64,000 nt of DNA from Oscillospiraceae bacterium. GTDB taxonomy: Bacteria; Bacillota; Clostridia; Oscillospirales; Ruminococcaceae. Below the pieces are notes generated by a model, which was given only the letters and a program-made list of their open reading frames with translations, had not been told where the DNA came from and made no database searches. The stretch's first letter is position 1, and each line of letters starts with the position of its first letter. Position numbers and translations under genes: made by a program. Location of the stretch: the NCBI GenBank assembly GCA_019423755.1, contig JAHZAU010000009.1:6184-70183 (forward strand), read 5' to 3'. Below are positions 23,940 to 36,043 of the stretch, piece after piece.

Positions 23940-24235
23940 AGGGCTTTTCCACCATTTTCTTCTTTCCACATTTCCGCTTTTCCCCACGCCGTTTTTCCCT
24001 CAGCGCCAACCCCTATTGTTTTCCCCGAGCTTCTGCACATTCTTTCCACATTCTCCACAGAGTTTTCAACAGCTTGTGGAGGAAAGAACCTTTCCTCCAC
24101 TTTTCCCCCGCGGCCTCCCCAGCGCTCCGGGGAGATTTTTCCGCCGGTTTTTGGCTTGTTTATGGGATTTTTCTTCCCATTTCACATTTCCCCGGCCTCT
24201 ACTACTACTACTATCTTTTTTAAGCTATCCTTTTC
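23940..24235 (+). other. oriC: DnaA boxes and DnaA-trio unwinding element
   Basis: The dnaA-dnaN interval holds box-like sites TTCTGCACA (24031-24039), CTTTCCACA (24042-24050, also 23962-23970) and TTCTCCACA (24051-24059); the first and last have one mismatch to TTATNCACA. A reverse TGTGGA lies at 24075. Further on come TTTCACATTTCCCCGGCC and then five CTA triplets (24199-24213) followed by TCTTTTTTAA. A box, a GC-rich spacer, CTA triplets and an AT-rich tract in this order is the basal unwinding system described in Bacillus subtilis (DnaA-trios). Coding strand divergence around it supports the origin call. Confidence 0.88.
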
Positions 24236-24334
24236 CTTCTTAGAAAGAAAACCACCCCCGTGGAGAAAAACCGCGGCCCCCTGTCCCAGGAAAACAGCGC
24301 CTTTGTCCCCTTGGGATAAGCCGAACTGAAACGC

Positions 24335-24366
24335 AAAAACCGACCAGGTCCATCCGGTCGGTTTTT
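24335..24366. terminator. Terminator between oriC and dnaN
   Basis: AAAAACCGACC pairs with GGTCGGTTTTT around a 10-base loop. There is no gene between it and dnaA, so it probably ends the dnaA transcript after oriC. It is symmetric and could act on both strands. Confidence 0.8.
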
Positions 24367-24438
24367 CTTTGCCATTCTTATCAGAATAAACGTTCTGCCC
24401 ACGCAAGACAATCCCGGCGGGGATTTTTTTGCAGGGCG

Positions 24439-24467
24439 TTTCCCTGGGGCAGGTTTCATGTTATAAT
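24439..24467 (+). promoter_or_regulatory. dnaN promoter
   Basis: A perfect TATAAT at 24462-24467 has a weak -35 (TTTCCC) 17 bp upstream. It lies about 90 bp before dnaN. Confidence 0.55.
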
Positions 24468-24557
24468 AGGATTTAGAATGGGCGGATCGCGGGCTTTCCC
24501 GCGTCTTTGCCTTATTAGAAAAGCGATACGATTCCCAATAGAAAGAGGCAAATCCAT

Positions 24558-25664
24558 ATGAAAATGATCTGCGAAAAAAGCCTGCTGGTGGAAGCGGTGT
24601 CCAACGTTTCCCGGGCAGTCTGCGCAAAATCCCCCATCCCCGCTCTGGAAGGCATCCTCTTCCAGGCGGAAGGCGGCCAGGTGAAGCTGACGGCTTACGA
24701 CCTGGAACTGGGCATCCTCACCTCGGTGGAAGCCAAGGTGGAGCAGCCCGGCCAGGTGGTGCTCTCCGCCCGCCTGCTGCTGGACATTATCCGCCGCATC
24801 CCCAGCGAAACGGTGCTCATCTCCTGCGACGAAAAGCAGCTGGTGCTCATCAAGGGCGGCGTCAGCGAATTTACCATCCTGGGCCTGCCGGCTGAGGACT
24901 TCCCTGAGCTGCCCGGCGTGGAGGAGGAGTCCAACCTGGTGATGAAGCAGGGCGTCCTAAAATCCATGATCGACCAGACCCTCTTTGCCATCGCTACCAC
25001 CGACTCCAAACCGGTCCACACCGGTTCCCTGTTTGATGTGAAAGATTCCTGCGTTACCGTGGTCTCGGTAGACGGTTATCGCCTGGCCCTGCGCCGGGAG
25101 CCGCTGGTCACCGACCTGACCACCACCTTCATCGTCCCGGGCAAGACCCTCTCCGAGGTGTCCAAGCTCCTTAAGGACGAGGAGGGCGAAGTCTGCCTGC
25201 AGGTGTCCCGCAAGCACATGATCTTCCGCATCGGCAGCTACCACGTGATCTCCCGCCTGCTGGAGGGCGATTTCCTGGACTACAACGCCGCCATCCCCAA
25301 GGTGAGCAAGACCTCCGTCAAGGTCAACACCCGCAGCTTCATCGAGGCCATCGAGCGTACCTCCCTGCTCATCTCCGACCGCCTGCGCAGCCCCATCAAG
25401 CTGGGCATCGCCGACCAGATGATTCAGGTCAGCTGCTCCACCACCATGGGTAAGGCCTACGACGAGGTCCCCTGCGAGATCGAAGGCGAAGGGGTCAACA
25501 TGGGCTTCAACAACAAATACCTCCTGGACGCCCTCAAGGCCACCGACTGCGATATGGTGCGCCTGGAGATCAACGGCGCCCTCTCCCCCATGCGGGTCAT
25601 TCCTTTGGAAGGCGACAGCTTCCTCTTCTTGGTGCTGCCGGTACGGGTGAAAAACGATGACTAA
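24558..25664 (+). CDS. dnaN: DNA polymerase III beta sliding clamp
   Basis: 368 residues, the normal length. It forms the ring-shaped dimer that holds the replicative polymerase on DNA. Family features are AKSPIPALEGILFQAEGGQV, ARLLLDIIRRIP, VDGYRLALRRE and the C-terminal FLVLPVRV (family LxxPVR). AGAGG precedes the ATG. It heads an operon with the S4 gene (8-bp overlap) and recF, as in Bacillus. Confidence 0.97.
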   Translation: MKMICEKSLLVEAVSNVSRAVCAKSPIPALEGILFQAEGGQVKLTAYDLELGILTSVEAKVEQPGQVVLSARLLLDIIRRIPSETVLISCDEKQLVLIKGGVSEFTILGLPAEDFPELPGVEEESNLVMKQGVLKSMIDQTLFAIATTDSKPVHTGSLFDVKDSCVTVVSVDGYRLALRREPLVTDLTTTFIVPGKTLSEVSKLLKDEEGEVCLQVSRKHMIFRIGSYHVISRLLEGDFLDYNAAIPKVSKTSVKVNTRSFIEAIERTSLLISDRLRSPIKLGIADQMIQVSCSTTMGKAYDEVPCEIEGEGVNMGFNNKYLLDALKATDCDMVRLEINGALSPMRVIPLEGDSFLFLVLPVRVKNDD

Positions 25665-25887
25665 TACCGAACGTGTTCTGATCCATACAGAATTTATCAA
25701 GTTGGATTCCTTTTTGAAATTTGCCGGCGCCGTGGAGACCGGCGGCCAGGCCAAGGAGCTGGTCCAGGCGGGCCAGGTGCTGGTCAACGGCGAGGTCTGC
25801 ACCATGCGCGGCAAAAAGATCCGCCCCGGCGACCTGGTGGAATGCCAGGGCCGCCGCTTTGCTGCGGCGGGAGAATCCGACCAGTAA
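25657..25887 (+). CDS. yaaA: S4-domain RNA-binding protein (YaaA type)
   Basis: 76 residues. A single S4 RNA-binding domain is evident: FIKLDSFLKFAGAVETGGQA then KELVQAGQVLVNGEVCTMRG, the classic S4 signature. It occupies the dnaN-recF position of yaaA (rlbA) in Firmicutes, where it is thought to act in ribosome assembly. Its start codon overlaps the end of dnaN by 8 bp, so it is translationally coupled. Confidence 0.93.
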   Translation: MTNTERVLIHTEFIKLDSFLKFAGAVETGGQAKELVQAGQVLVNGEVCTMRGKKIRPGDLVECQGRRFAAAGESDQ

Positions 25888-25932
25888 CAAACGAGCAACC
25901 AAAACCACACCAGCCAGAAGGGGGAGACCGGC

Positions 25933-27066
25933 TTGCTGATCCAGCAGCTTTGCCTAGAAAATTACCGCAATATCCAGCAGCTGAGCCTTTCTCCGGGGCC
26001 GGGGGTCAACGTCATCTACGGCGACAACGCCCAGGGCAAGACCAATCTGGTGGAGGCCCTGTGGCTGTTCACTGGGGCCAAGAGCTTTCGCGGGGTGCGG
26101 GAAAAGGAGCTGATGCGCTTCGGCTCCGGCCGCACCGAGGCCTCGGTGCGCTTTTGGTGCGCCGGAAGGGAGCAGACCGCCAGCTTCACCTGGACGGCGG
26201 AGCCCGGCGGCAGCGTCCGCCGGGAACTTCTGCTCAACGAGGTTCCTCAGGATAACGCCTCCCGCCTTTCGGGGCGGTTTTTTGCGGTGGTCTTTTCTCC
26301 GGCGCATCTGTCTCTGGCAAAAGACGGCCCGGAGCTGCGCCGCCGCTTCCTGGATACTGCCCTTTGCCAGCTAATCCCCAAGTATGAGGGCAGCCTGCGG
26401 GAATACCGCCGCATCCTCACCCAGCGCAACGCCCTGCTCAAGGACCTTTCCCGCTATCCCCAGCTTCAGGATACCTTGGAGGTGTGGGACGAGCACCTGG
26501 CCCGGGCTGGGGCGGCGGTCACCTGCTGCCGGGCGCGGTATGTGGTGCACGCTGCACGGCTGGCGGGGGAGGTCTACGCCGGCATGTCCGGCGGCAAGGA
26601 GGCTTTCTCCCTGCGGTATGCCGGGTTTGCCGGTCCGGAGGCCGACCAGATCCCCCTGGAAGAGCTGCGGGCCCAGCTGCTTTCTCAGCTGCGGGAGCGC
26701 CGCGCCCAGGATATCGACCACGGCATGACCATGACCGGCCCCCACCGGGACGACCTGGTGTTGGAGTTGGACGGCGCGCCGGTGCGGCTCTACGGCTCCC
26801 AGGGGCAGCAGCGCAGCTGCGTGCTGTCGCTGAAGATGGCCGAATGTGCCATGATCGAGGAAACGGTGGGCGAAGCCCCGGTGATCCTGCTGGACGACGT
26901 CATGAGCGAGCTGGACGCCGCCCGCCGGGATTATCTTCTCAACCAGATCAAAGGCCGGCAGGTGTTCGTCACCTGCTGCGACCGGGAAAGTTTCGCGGGA
27001 CTGGAAGACGGCCTCTGCTTCCCCATCGAAGCGGGCGCCCTGCTGGACCCGGCAAAGGAGGAGTAG
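25933..27066 (+). CDS. recF: RecF recombination and gap-repair ATPase
   Basis: 377 residues. It is an SMC-like ABC ATPase that binds DNA gaps and helps RecO/RecR load RecA. Visible features are Walker A GDNAQGKTNLVEAL near residue 32, signature region YGSQGQQRSCVLSLKMAE and Walker B APVILLDDVMSELD. The start at TTG 25933 is supported by GGGGGAG 6 bp upstream and by the family N-terminus LIQQLCLENYRNIQQ. It lies downstream of the S4 gene in the dnaN operon. Confidence 0.96.
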   Translation: MLIQQLCLENYRNIQQLSLSPGPGVNVIYGDNAQGKTNLVEALWLFTGAKSFRGVREKELMRFGSGRTEASVRFWCAGREQTASFTWTAEPGGSVRRELLLNEVPQDNASRLSGRFFAVVFSPAHLSLAKDGPELRRRFLDTALCQLIPKYEGSLREYRRILTQRNALLKDLSRYPQLQDTLEVWDEHLARAGAAVTCCRARYVVHAARLAGEVYAGMSGGKEAFSLRYAGFAGPEADQIPLEELRAQLLSQLRERRAQDIDHGMTMTGPHRDDLVLELDGAPVRLYGSQGQQRSCVLSLKMAECAMIEETVGEAPVILLDDVMSELDAARRDYLLNQIKGRQVFVTCCDRESFAGLEDGLCFPIEAGALLDPAKEE

Positions 27067-27070
27067 CCTT

Positions 27071-27373
27071 ATGTATCTGCATCTGGGACAGGATGTGGTG
27101 GTGCGCAGCGAGGATATCATCGGTATCTTCGATATTGAAAACACCTCGGTTTCCAAGATCACCAAGGAGTACCTGGCGGCCCAGGAGAAGGCCCGCCGGG
27201 TCATCAACGTCTCCACCGAGCTGCCTAAGTCCTTTATCGTCTGCCGGCAGAGCCTGCCGGCCGGTCCGTCCGGCGCCCGCCGCGCCGAGACGCGGGTCTA
27301 CGTTTCGCAGATCTCCTGCGCTACCCTGAAAAAACGCAGCGGCTTCATCCAGCAGATCCGTCTGGACGGTTGA
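27071..27373 (+). CDS. remB: RemB-like regulator (DUF370)
   Basis: 100 residues, 4 bp after recF. It begins MYLHLGQDVVVRSEDIIGIF followed by DIENTSVSKITKEYL, the DUF370 pattern of RemB/YaaB. In Bacillus the recF-remB-gyrB order is the same, and the RemA/RemB family regulates matrix gene expression. Its role here is inferred from that. A terminator follows. Confidence 0.9.
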   Translation: MYLHLGQDVVVRSEDIIGIFDIENTSVSKITKEYLAAQEKARRVINVSTELPKSFIVCRQSLPAGPSGARRAETRVYVSQISCATLKKRSGFIQQIRLDG

Positions 27374-27386
27374 TGCCGAAAAAAGT

Positions 27387-27418
27387 TCCCCTTCCGCCTG
27401 CCCGGGAGGGGATTTTTT
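27387..27418 (+). terminator. Terminator of the dnaN-recF-remB operon
   Basis: TCCCCTTCC and GGGAGGGGA pair around an 8-base loop and are followed by TTTTTT. Confidence 0.85.
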
Positions 27419-27472
27419 GCGCCCTTTTTGCGAAAATCCCTTAAATATAAGTAGAAAGGAGCAAAGAAATAT

Positions 27473-27501
27473 TTGTTTTTGTAAGGGAATTATGCTATAA
27501 T
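27473..27501 (+). promoter_or_regulatory. gyrB promoter
   Basis: TTGTTT and TATAAT are separated by 17 bp. The leader to gyrB is about 115 nt and contains a stem (CTCCCTCCCC against GGGAAGGGG), possibly regulatory. Confidence 0.7.
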
Positions 27502-27621
27502 AATGAAGTATTGCCAGCAGAGAAAAACCGCTTGATTTTGCCGAAAAACAGCCGCTGGCGCAAGCTCCCTCCCCGCTGTATGGGAAGGGGCTTTAATCTC
27601 TTGAACAGGAGGGAATGTGCT

Positions 27622-29589
<1,968 letters not shown>

Positions 29590-29619
29590 ACAAAAATATA
29601 ACCTTTAGGAGAATTTATC

Positions 29620-30219
29620 ATGAGCAACGACAAGAAGCAGCCGCAGCCGAAACCCCGGCGCAGCCCGGAGGATTTCGACCATAAGCTCACCTTCTCCCTG
29701 AGCCAGGAGGATTACCTGGAGTACAGCCGCAGCCAGTCCGCTCCCATGTGGAAAAAGACCCGCAAAAAGACCCTCATCTATCTCGGCGTCTTTGTGGTGC
29801 TGGGCATCGCCGCCCTGGTGCGCGCCCAGTACACCCAGGACCCCCTTTGGAAGGACATTTACAGCGTGGGCGGCGTGCTGCTCATCGTTTATCAGCTGTT
29901 CAACGTCTTTTATAACTTCTGGATCTTCCCCAAAGCCATGGAGCGCTCGGTGCTCAAGGAGCTGAAAAAGGACCCCCGCACCCTGCAGGAAGTCACCCTT
30001 TGCTTTGACGAGGAGAAGATCGTCTCCTTCTGCCAGGGGGCGCACCAGTCCTCCTTCTTCTATGAGGACATCCTCTACCGCAAGGAGACCCCCCGGGTGC
30101 AGATCCTGGAGATGCGAAATGGAAAATGCCTGGTGCTCCCCAAAACCGTGCTGGAGCAGGCCGACGAGACCATCCGCCAGAAGGTGGAGAGCATCCGTCT
30201 GGTAAAGATGGGTATCTAA
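29620..30219 (+). CDS. YcxB-like membrane protein
   Basis: 199 residues. Residues 1-40 are basic and hydrophilic; two membrane helices (about 50-68 TLIYLGVFVVLGIAALV and 82-100 GGVLLIVYQLFNVFYNFWIF) follow; the C-terminal domain (about 115-195) matches the YcxB-like pattern with DEEKIVSFCQGAHQSSFFYE and LPKTVLEQADETIRQ. YcxB-like proteins are uncharacterised. It lies 30 bp after gyrB with GGAG upstream and is followed by a similar gene, so it may be co-transcribed with the gyrase genes. Confidence 0.75.
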   Translation: MSNDKKQPQPKPRRSPEDFDHKLTFSLSQEDYLEYSRSQSAPMWKKTRKKTLIYLGVFVVLGIAALVRAQYTQDPLWKDIYSVGGVLLIVYQLFNVFYNFWIFPKAMERSVLKELKKDPRTLQEVTLCFDEEKIVSFCQGAHQSSFFYEDILYRKETPRVQILEMRNGKCLVLPKTVLEQADETIRQKVESIRLVKMGI

Positions 30220-30234
30220 CAGGAGGAAAAAACC

Positions 30235-30924
30235 ATGATCGACGAGAAAACCACCCAGCAGCCGGCAGAAGCCGGTTTGGAAAACCAGGACCCTTCCCCC
30301 AGCCCTGCCCCGGAAACCGTCTCTCAGGAGCCGCTGGAGGCAGCAGAGCCGGAAAATCCGGCCGAAGAAGCTGATGAGCAGGAGGATTGGGAGGATATGC
30401 CCTCCGGCGTACCGGAGGAGATGGACCTTGCTTTCCACGTCAGCTATGACGACGTGTTCCCGGTGCTCAACCTAACCGACAAATACGACGGCACCCAGAA
30501 AAAGCAGAAGACCCGCGTGGGCATGCTGCTGCTCATCATGGTGCTGGAGGTCATCTCCTTCTTCCAGACCAGAAACGGCTTTATCCTGGTGCTGGCGCTG
30601 ATCTTCGGAGCCATGGCGGTCTACCTGCAGCGGCGGGGCTTCGGCGTCAACCACCGCATCGCCAAAGCCTTCGAGGCCGAGGAACAGCAGACCTTCAAGG
30701 TCAACTACGAGGCCGCCTGGATCAACGGTACCTACACCCGCTTCGGCGAGATGACCGTCTACGAGGTGGACGGCGCCCTTTCGGTGATTTATGACGAGAA
30801 CCGCACCTTCGTCATCCCCCAGCGCCTGCTGTCGGAGGAAGAATGGGTCCAGCTGACCCGCAAGCTCAAGGGCCTGCTGGGCGACCGGTATTTCGACAAG
30901 ACCCAGGAGTCTCTCAAAAAGTAA
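30235..30924 (+). CDS. Second YcxB-like membrane protein
   Basis: 229 residues. An acidic, Pro-rich N-terminal region (1-60) is followed by a short strand-rich part (EEMDLAFHVSYDDVFPVLNL), two closely spaced helices (about 97-132) and a C-terminal YcxB-like domain with TRFGEMTVYEVDGALSVIYD and FVIPQRLLSEEEWVQL. It is 15 bp downstream of the first YcxB-like gene, which it resembles in layout. AGGAGG lies 9 bp before the ATG. Function unknown. Confidence 0.72.
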   Translation: MIDEKTTQQPAEAGLENQDPSPSPAPETVSQEPLEAAEPENPAEEADEQEDWEDMPSGVPEEMDLAFHVSYDDVFPVLNLTDKYDGTQKKQKTRVGMLLLIMVLEVISFFQTRNGFILVLALIFGAMAVYLQRRGFGVNHRIAKAFEAEEQQTFKVNYEAAWINGTYTRFGEMTVYEVDGALSVIYDENRTFVIPQRLLSEEEWVQLTRKLKGLLGDRYFDKTQESLKK

Positions 30925-30977
30925 CCTTCCCTTTGACCATACATGCCTGATTTCATAGAAAAGTAGGGTGAGAATTG

Positions 30978-33458
<2,481 letters not shown>

Positions 33459-33559
33459 TCCCCCAAGACCCTTTTGGTTTGCAGGAGAGGGCGAAGCATG
33501 CCCGGCCCCGCCCCGGAATAGGATAGTGGGGCCAAAATAACAGAAAGAAGGCTTTATCT

Positions 33560-34054
33560 ATGAAAGTAGCGATCCTCGTTTACAGCAAGACCGGCATCAC
33601 CCAGGAGACCGGCGAGCTCATCGGTAAGGGCGTAGCCTCGGTAGAAGGCTGCGAATACCGGGTCATGTCCATCGAAGACCTGGATAAGGATTACGTAAAC
33701 GCCGCCGACGCGGTGGTGTTCGGTACCCCCACCTACTACGCCAATATGGCCTGGCAGATGAAAAAATGGATCGACGAGGGCTGCAGCGGCCTGAACCTGG
33801 CCGGTAAGCTGGGCGCGGTGTTCGCCACCGCCAACGTCATCGGCGGCGGCTCCGAGACCGCCCTGCTTACCCTCATCAACCACATCCTGGTCAAGGGGAT
33901 GGTGGTGTACTCCGGCGGCTGCGCCTGCGGCAAGCCCTACACCCACATCGGCCTGACCCGGGTCAACGAGGTGCCTCTGGAGCAGCAGCAGGAGAAGATC
34001 ACCCTCTTCGGCCAGCGCATCGCCCAGAAAGCCAAGGAACTGTTTGTAAAATAG
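33560..34054 (+). CDS. Flavodoxin family protein
   Basis: 164 residues. The FMN phosphate-binding loop (LVYSKTGITQETGEL) and the flavin-contact loop FGTPTYYANMAWQMK fit a flavodoxin or WrbA-like NAD(P)H:quinone oxidoreductase. The second flavin loop GGGSETALLTLINH fits as well. Short-chain flavodoxins carry electrons in anaerobes; WrbA enzymes detoxify quinones, and the length does not decide between them. GAAAGAAGG precedes the ATG. It ends at a bidirectional terminator facing the antiporter. Confidence 0.85.
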   Translation: MKVAILVYSKTGITQETGELIGKGVASVEGCEYRVMSIEDLDKDYVNAADAVVFGTPTYYANMAWQMKKWIDEGCSGLNLAGKLGAVFATANVIGGGSETALLTLINHILVKGMVVYSGGCACGKPYTHIGLTRVNEVPLEQQQEKITLFGQRIAQKAKELFVK

Positions 34055-34066
34055 CCCAAAATCCGA

Positions 34067-34106
34067 AAAAACGCCCCCGCTTCCAATTTGGAAGCGGGGG
34101 CGTTTT
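34067..34106. terminator. Bidirectional terminator between flavodoxin and antiporter
   Basis: AAAACGCCCCCGCTTCC pairs perfectly with GGAAGCGGGGGCGTTTT around AATTT. It serves the two convergent genes. Confidence 0.95.
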
Positions 34107-34116
34107 GGTTTTGGTG

Positions 34117-35313
34117 TTATTCTTGGGTTTCGCTAGTGGAGGGCTGCAGCAGCCTCTGGTAGCAGGAATCGATAGCAAAGGCCCCCAGCGGCGCTGTGAC
34201 CAGGATGGCCAGCACCGCCACCGTCAGGGTCAGCTGCCCGCAGGCAAGGCCCATAGCCAGCGGCAGACCGCCGATGGCCGCCTGTACGGTGGCCTTAGGG
34301 GTGTAGGCGATCATGCAGAACAGCCGCTCCTTTTTGGAGAGGGCGGTGCCGGTCATGCAGAAGGCAACGCCCAGCATCCGCACCACCAAAGCGCCGGCCA
34401 GCACCAACAGCGCTGCCGCACCGGCCTTCCACACATAGGCAAGGTCCACCGTCGCGCCTACCAGTACGAAAAGCAGCACCTCCGCGGCCTCCCACAGCTT
34501 GTTGTACTTTTGGGAGAGCCGTGCCGAAAGCACCGGGTAACGCTGGTTAATGGTCAGGCCCAGCGCCATAATAGCAAGCAGGCCGGAAAGGGGCAGAATG
34601 CCCTCCAGCTGATCCTCCAGCTCCAGCAGCAGGAAGGAGATGCTCAGGATGATAAGGATCTTGGCCGAATCCCGGATGTGTACCCGCTGGAAAAACCACA
34701 CCAGACCCAAGCCCACAGCGCAGCCGGCCACCACGCCGGTGAGGATAGAAACCGGCACCGAAAGCAGGCTCCAGGCGGAGAAGCTGCCCCCCAGAGCCAG
34801 GGAGGTGAAGGCGGTAAACAGCACGATGACGAACACGTCGTCCACCGAAGCTCCCGCCAGGATCATCTGGGGGATGCAGTGGTTTTGGCCGTAGCCCTCC
34901 TCCATGAGGCGCAGCATCCGCGGTACGATGACCGCCGGGGACACCGCCGCGATGACCGAACCGATGATGGCGGCTTCCAGATAGCTGACCCCCAGCAGCG
35001 GCGGAGCCAGCAGCACCGTCCCGGCGATCTCAAAGCAGGCCGGCACGAAGCACAGCAGCACCGCCGGGCGTCCGGCCCGCTTCAGGTCGCCCAAATCCAG
35101 CGAAAGCCCGGCCCGGGTGAGGATGATCACCAGCGCCAGCTGCCGCAGGTCGGCGGAGATGGAAAGCAGCGAGCCGTCCAGCAGGTCCAGGGCGTAAGGC
35201 CCCAGCAGCATTCCGGTGAAGATCATCCCCACCAGCGCCGGCAGCCGCAGCCGCCCGCTCAGCCACCCCAGCCCCATTCCCACCAGGAAAATCAGAGCAA
35301 GACTTGTTAACAT
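34117..35313 (-). CDS. Cation/proton antiporter (CPA type), fluoride-riboswitch controlled
   Basis: 398 residues with about 11-12 hydrophobic helices. Signature segments are MLTSLALIFLVGMGLGWL, AAVSPAVIVPRML and AGASVDDVFVIVLF, the latter holding the Asp pair expected in CPA2-type Na+(K+)/H+ exchangers. A strong ribosome-binding site (AAAGGAGG) lies 6 bp before the ATG. The 5' leader is a recognisable fluoride riboswitch, so the protein is probably part of fluoride resistance, as several fluoride-regulated antiporter families are. Ion specificity is not established by the sequence. Confidence 0.88.
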   Translation of the reverse strand: MLTSLALIFLVGMGLGWLSGRLRLPALVGMIFTGMLLGPYALDLLDGSLLSISADLRQLALVIILTRAGLSLDLGDLKRAGRPAVLLCFVPACFEIAGTVLLAPPLLGVSYLEAAIIGSVIAAVSPAVIVPRMLRLMEEGYGQNHCIPQMILAGASVDDVFVIVLFTAFTSLALGGSFSAWSLLSVPVSILTGVVAGCAVGLGLVWFFQRVHIRDSAKILIILSISFLLLELEDQLEGILPLSGLLAIMALGLTINQRYPVLSARLSQKYNKLWEAAEVLLFVLVGATVDLAYVWKAGAAALLVLAGALVVRMLGVAFCMTGTALSKKERLFCMIAYTPKATVQAAIGGLPLAMGLACGQLTLTVAVLAILVTAPLGAFAIDSCYQRLLQPSTSETQE

Positions 35314-35335
35314 AAAAATCCTCCTTTAAACGCAG

Positions 35336-35437
35336 AAAAAGCCGATGCCTCCTGCGCCCAATTTGTCGCAGAAGTCATCAGCTTTCATCGTCAAAGCGGT
35401 TTTGGCGCAAGCGCCAAGGGAGAACTTCATTCCCACA
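35336..35437 (-). promoter_or_regulatory. Fluoride riboswitch (crcB motif) with terminator
   Basis: Read on the minus strand from about 35437, the RNA contains GGGAATGAAGTTCTCCC, a small stem (GGCGCTTGCGCC), AAAACCGC, and then AAGCTGATGACTTCTGCG. These match the fluoride aptamer (GATGGnGTTC, AACCGC, AGCTGATGACTCCTAC). The 3' part of the aptamer (AGCTGATGACTTCTGCG) is complementary, with G-U pairs, to CGCAGGAGGCATCGGCTT, which is followed by TTTTT. That gives a terminator exclusive with the aptamer, so fluoride should switch expression on. Confidence 0.9.
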
Positions 35438-35443
35438 GCCCGT

Positions 35444-35473
35444 ATTATACGACGAAGCGGGAGAAAAAGTCAA
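35444..35473 (-). promoter_or_regulatory. Promoter of the fluoride riboswitch-antiporter unit
   Basis: On the minus strand TTGACT and a perfect TATAAT are 18 bp apart, immediately upstream of the aptamer. Confidence 0.8.
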
Positions 35474-35482
35474 GGGCAGGGG

Positions 35483-35725
35483 CTATTTCTTTGCCGCAGA
35501 GGCCCCCTGCTCCTCCGGCGGCGGGTCCTCGGTAAAGCGGAACAGGTCGTTGGGGGTGCAGTCCAGCAGGGCGCACAGCGCCTCGATGTTGTCGTAGCGG
35601 ATGGAGCGGGTCTCGTTGTTGATCATCCGGGTGAAGTTTTGGTAGCTCATCCCCAGCTGCTTGTACAGCCAGTAGCGGGTGCGGCCCCGTTCTTCCAGCA
35701 GGCGAAGGGCGTCCAGTTGTACCAT
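35483..35725 (-). CDS. Small Xre-family helix-turn-helix regulator
   Basis: 80 residues. The Cro/C1-type helix-turn-helix is clear: RTRYWLYKQLGMSYQNFTRM, then NNETRSIRYDNIEALCALLD and CTPNDLFRF. Such one-domain Xre proteins usually repress nearby genes. It sits between the fluoride-regulated antiporter and an inverted-repeat region. A ribosome-binding site (AGGAAAGG) lies about 10 bp before the start. Its target is unknown. Confidence 0.85.
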   Translation of the reverse strand: MVQLDALRLLEERGRTRYWLYKQLGMSYQNFTRMINNETRSIRYDNIEALCALLDCTPNDLFRFTEDPPPEEQGASAAKK

Positions 35726-35861
35726 ATTACCATCAAACCTTTCCTGGCCGTCGTGGACAGGCCTTTTCCTATATCTTATTTCATCAGATATCTTTACATA
35801 TAGATTATTTCATTATCTAATGCTAATATACCTGATGTTTACATGAGATATCGCCCGCGGC

Positions 35862-35945
35862 CTGCCATGCCGCAAAGGCTGTTCATCCATGCCGGAGCCC
35901 GGCTGCCGCGGGCTTTGGCCACCGCTTTCCGTTGCGGCATGGCAG
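35862..35945. repeat. 14-bp inverted repeat with inner palindromes
   Basis: CTGCCATGCCGCAA (35862-35875) and TTGCGGCATGGCAG (35932-35945) are exact complements. Inside lie shorter palindromes (CCCGCGG/CCGCGGG and GCCGG/CCGGC). There is no gene in this 84-bp block. It resembles a folded RNA or a repetitive extragenic palindrome. Confidence 0.7.
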
Positions 35946-35959
35946 ACGGCAGGACAAAC

Positions 35960-35998
35960 AAAAAGCCCTTCCCCCATTTTGGAGGAAGGGCTTTTTTG
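35960..35998. terminator. Terminator after the SDR gene
   Basis: AAAAGCCCTTCCCC pairs with GGAGGAAGGGCTTTT. A/T tracts at both ends allow either direction. Confidence 0.85.
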
Positions 35999-36043
35999 TG
36001 TAAGGAGATGTCCTTTCTTGGGGAAAAGGACCGGAGAAATCGC

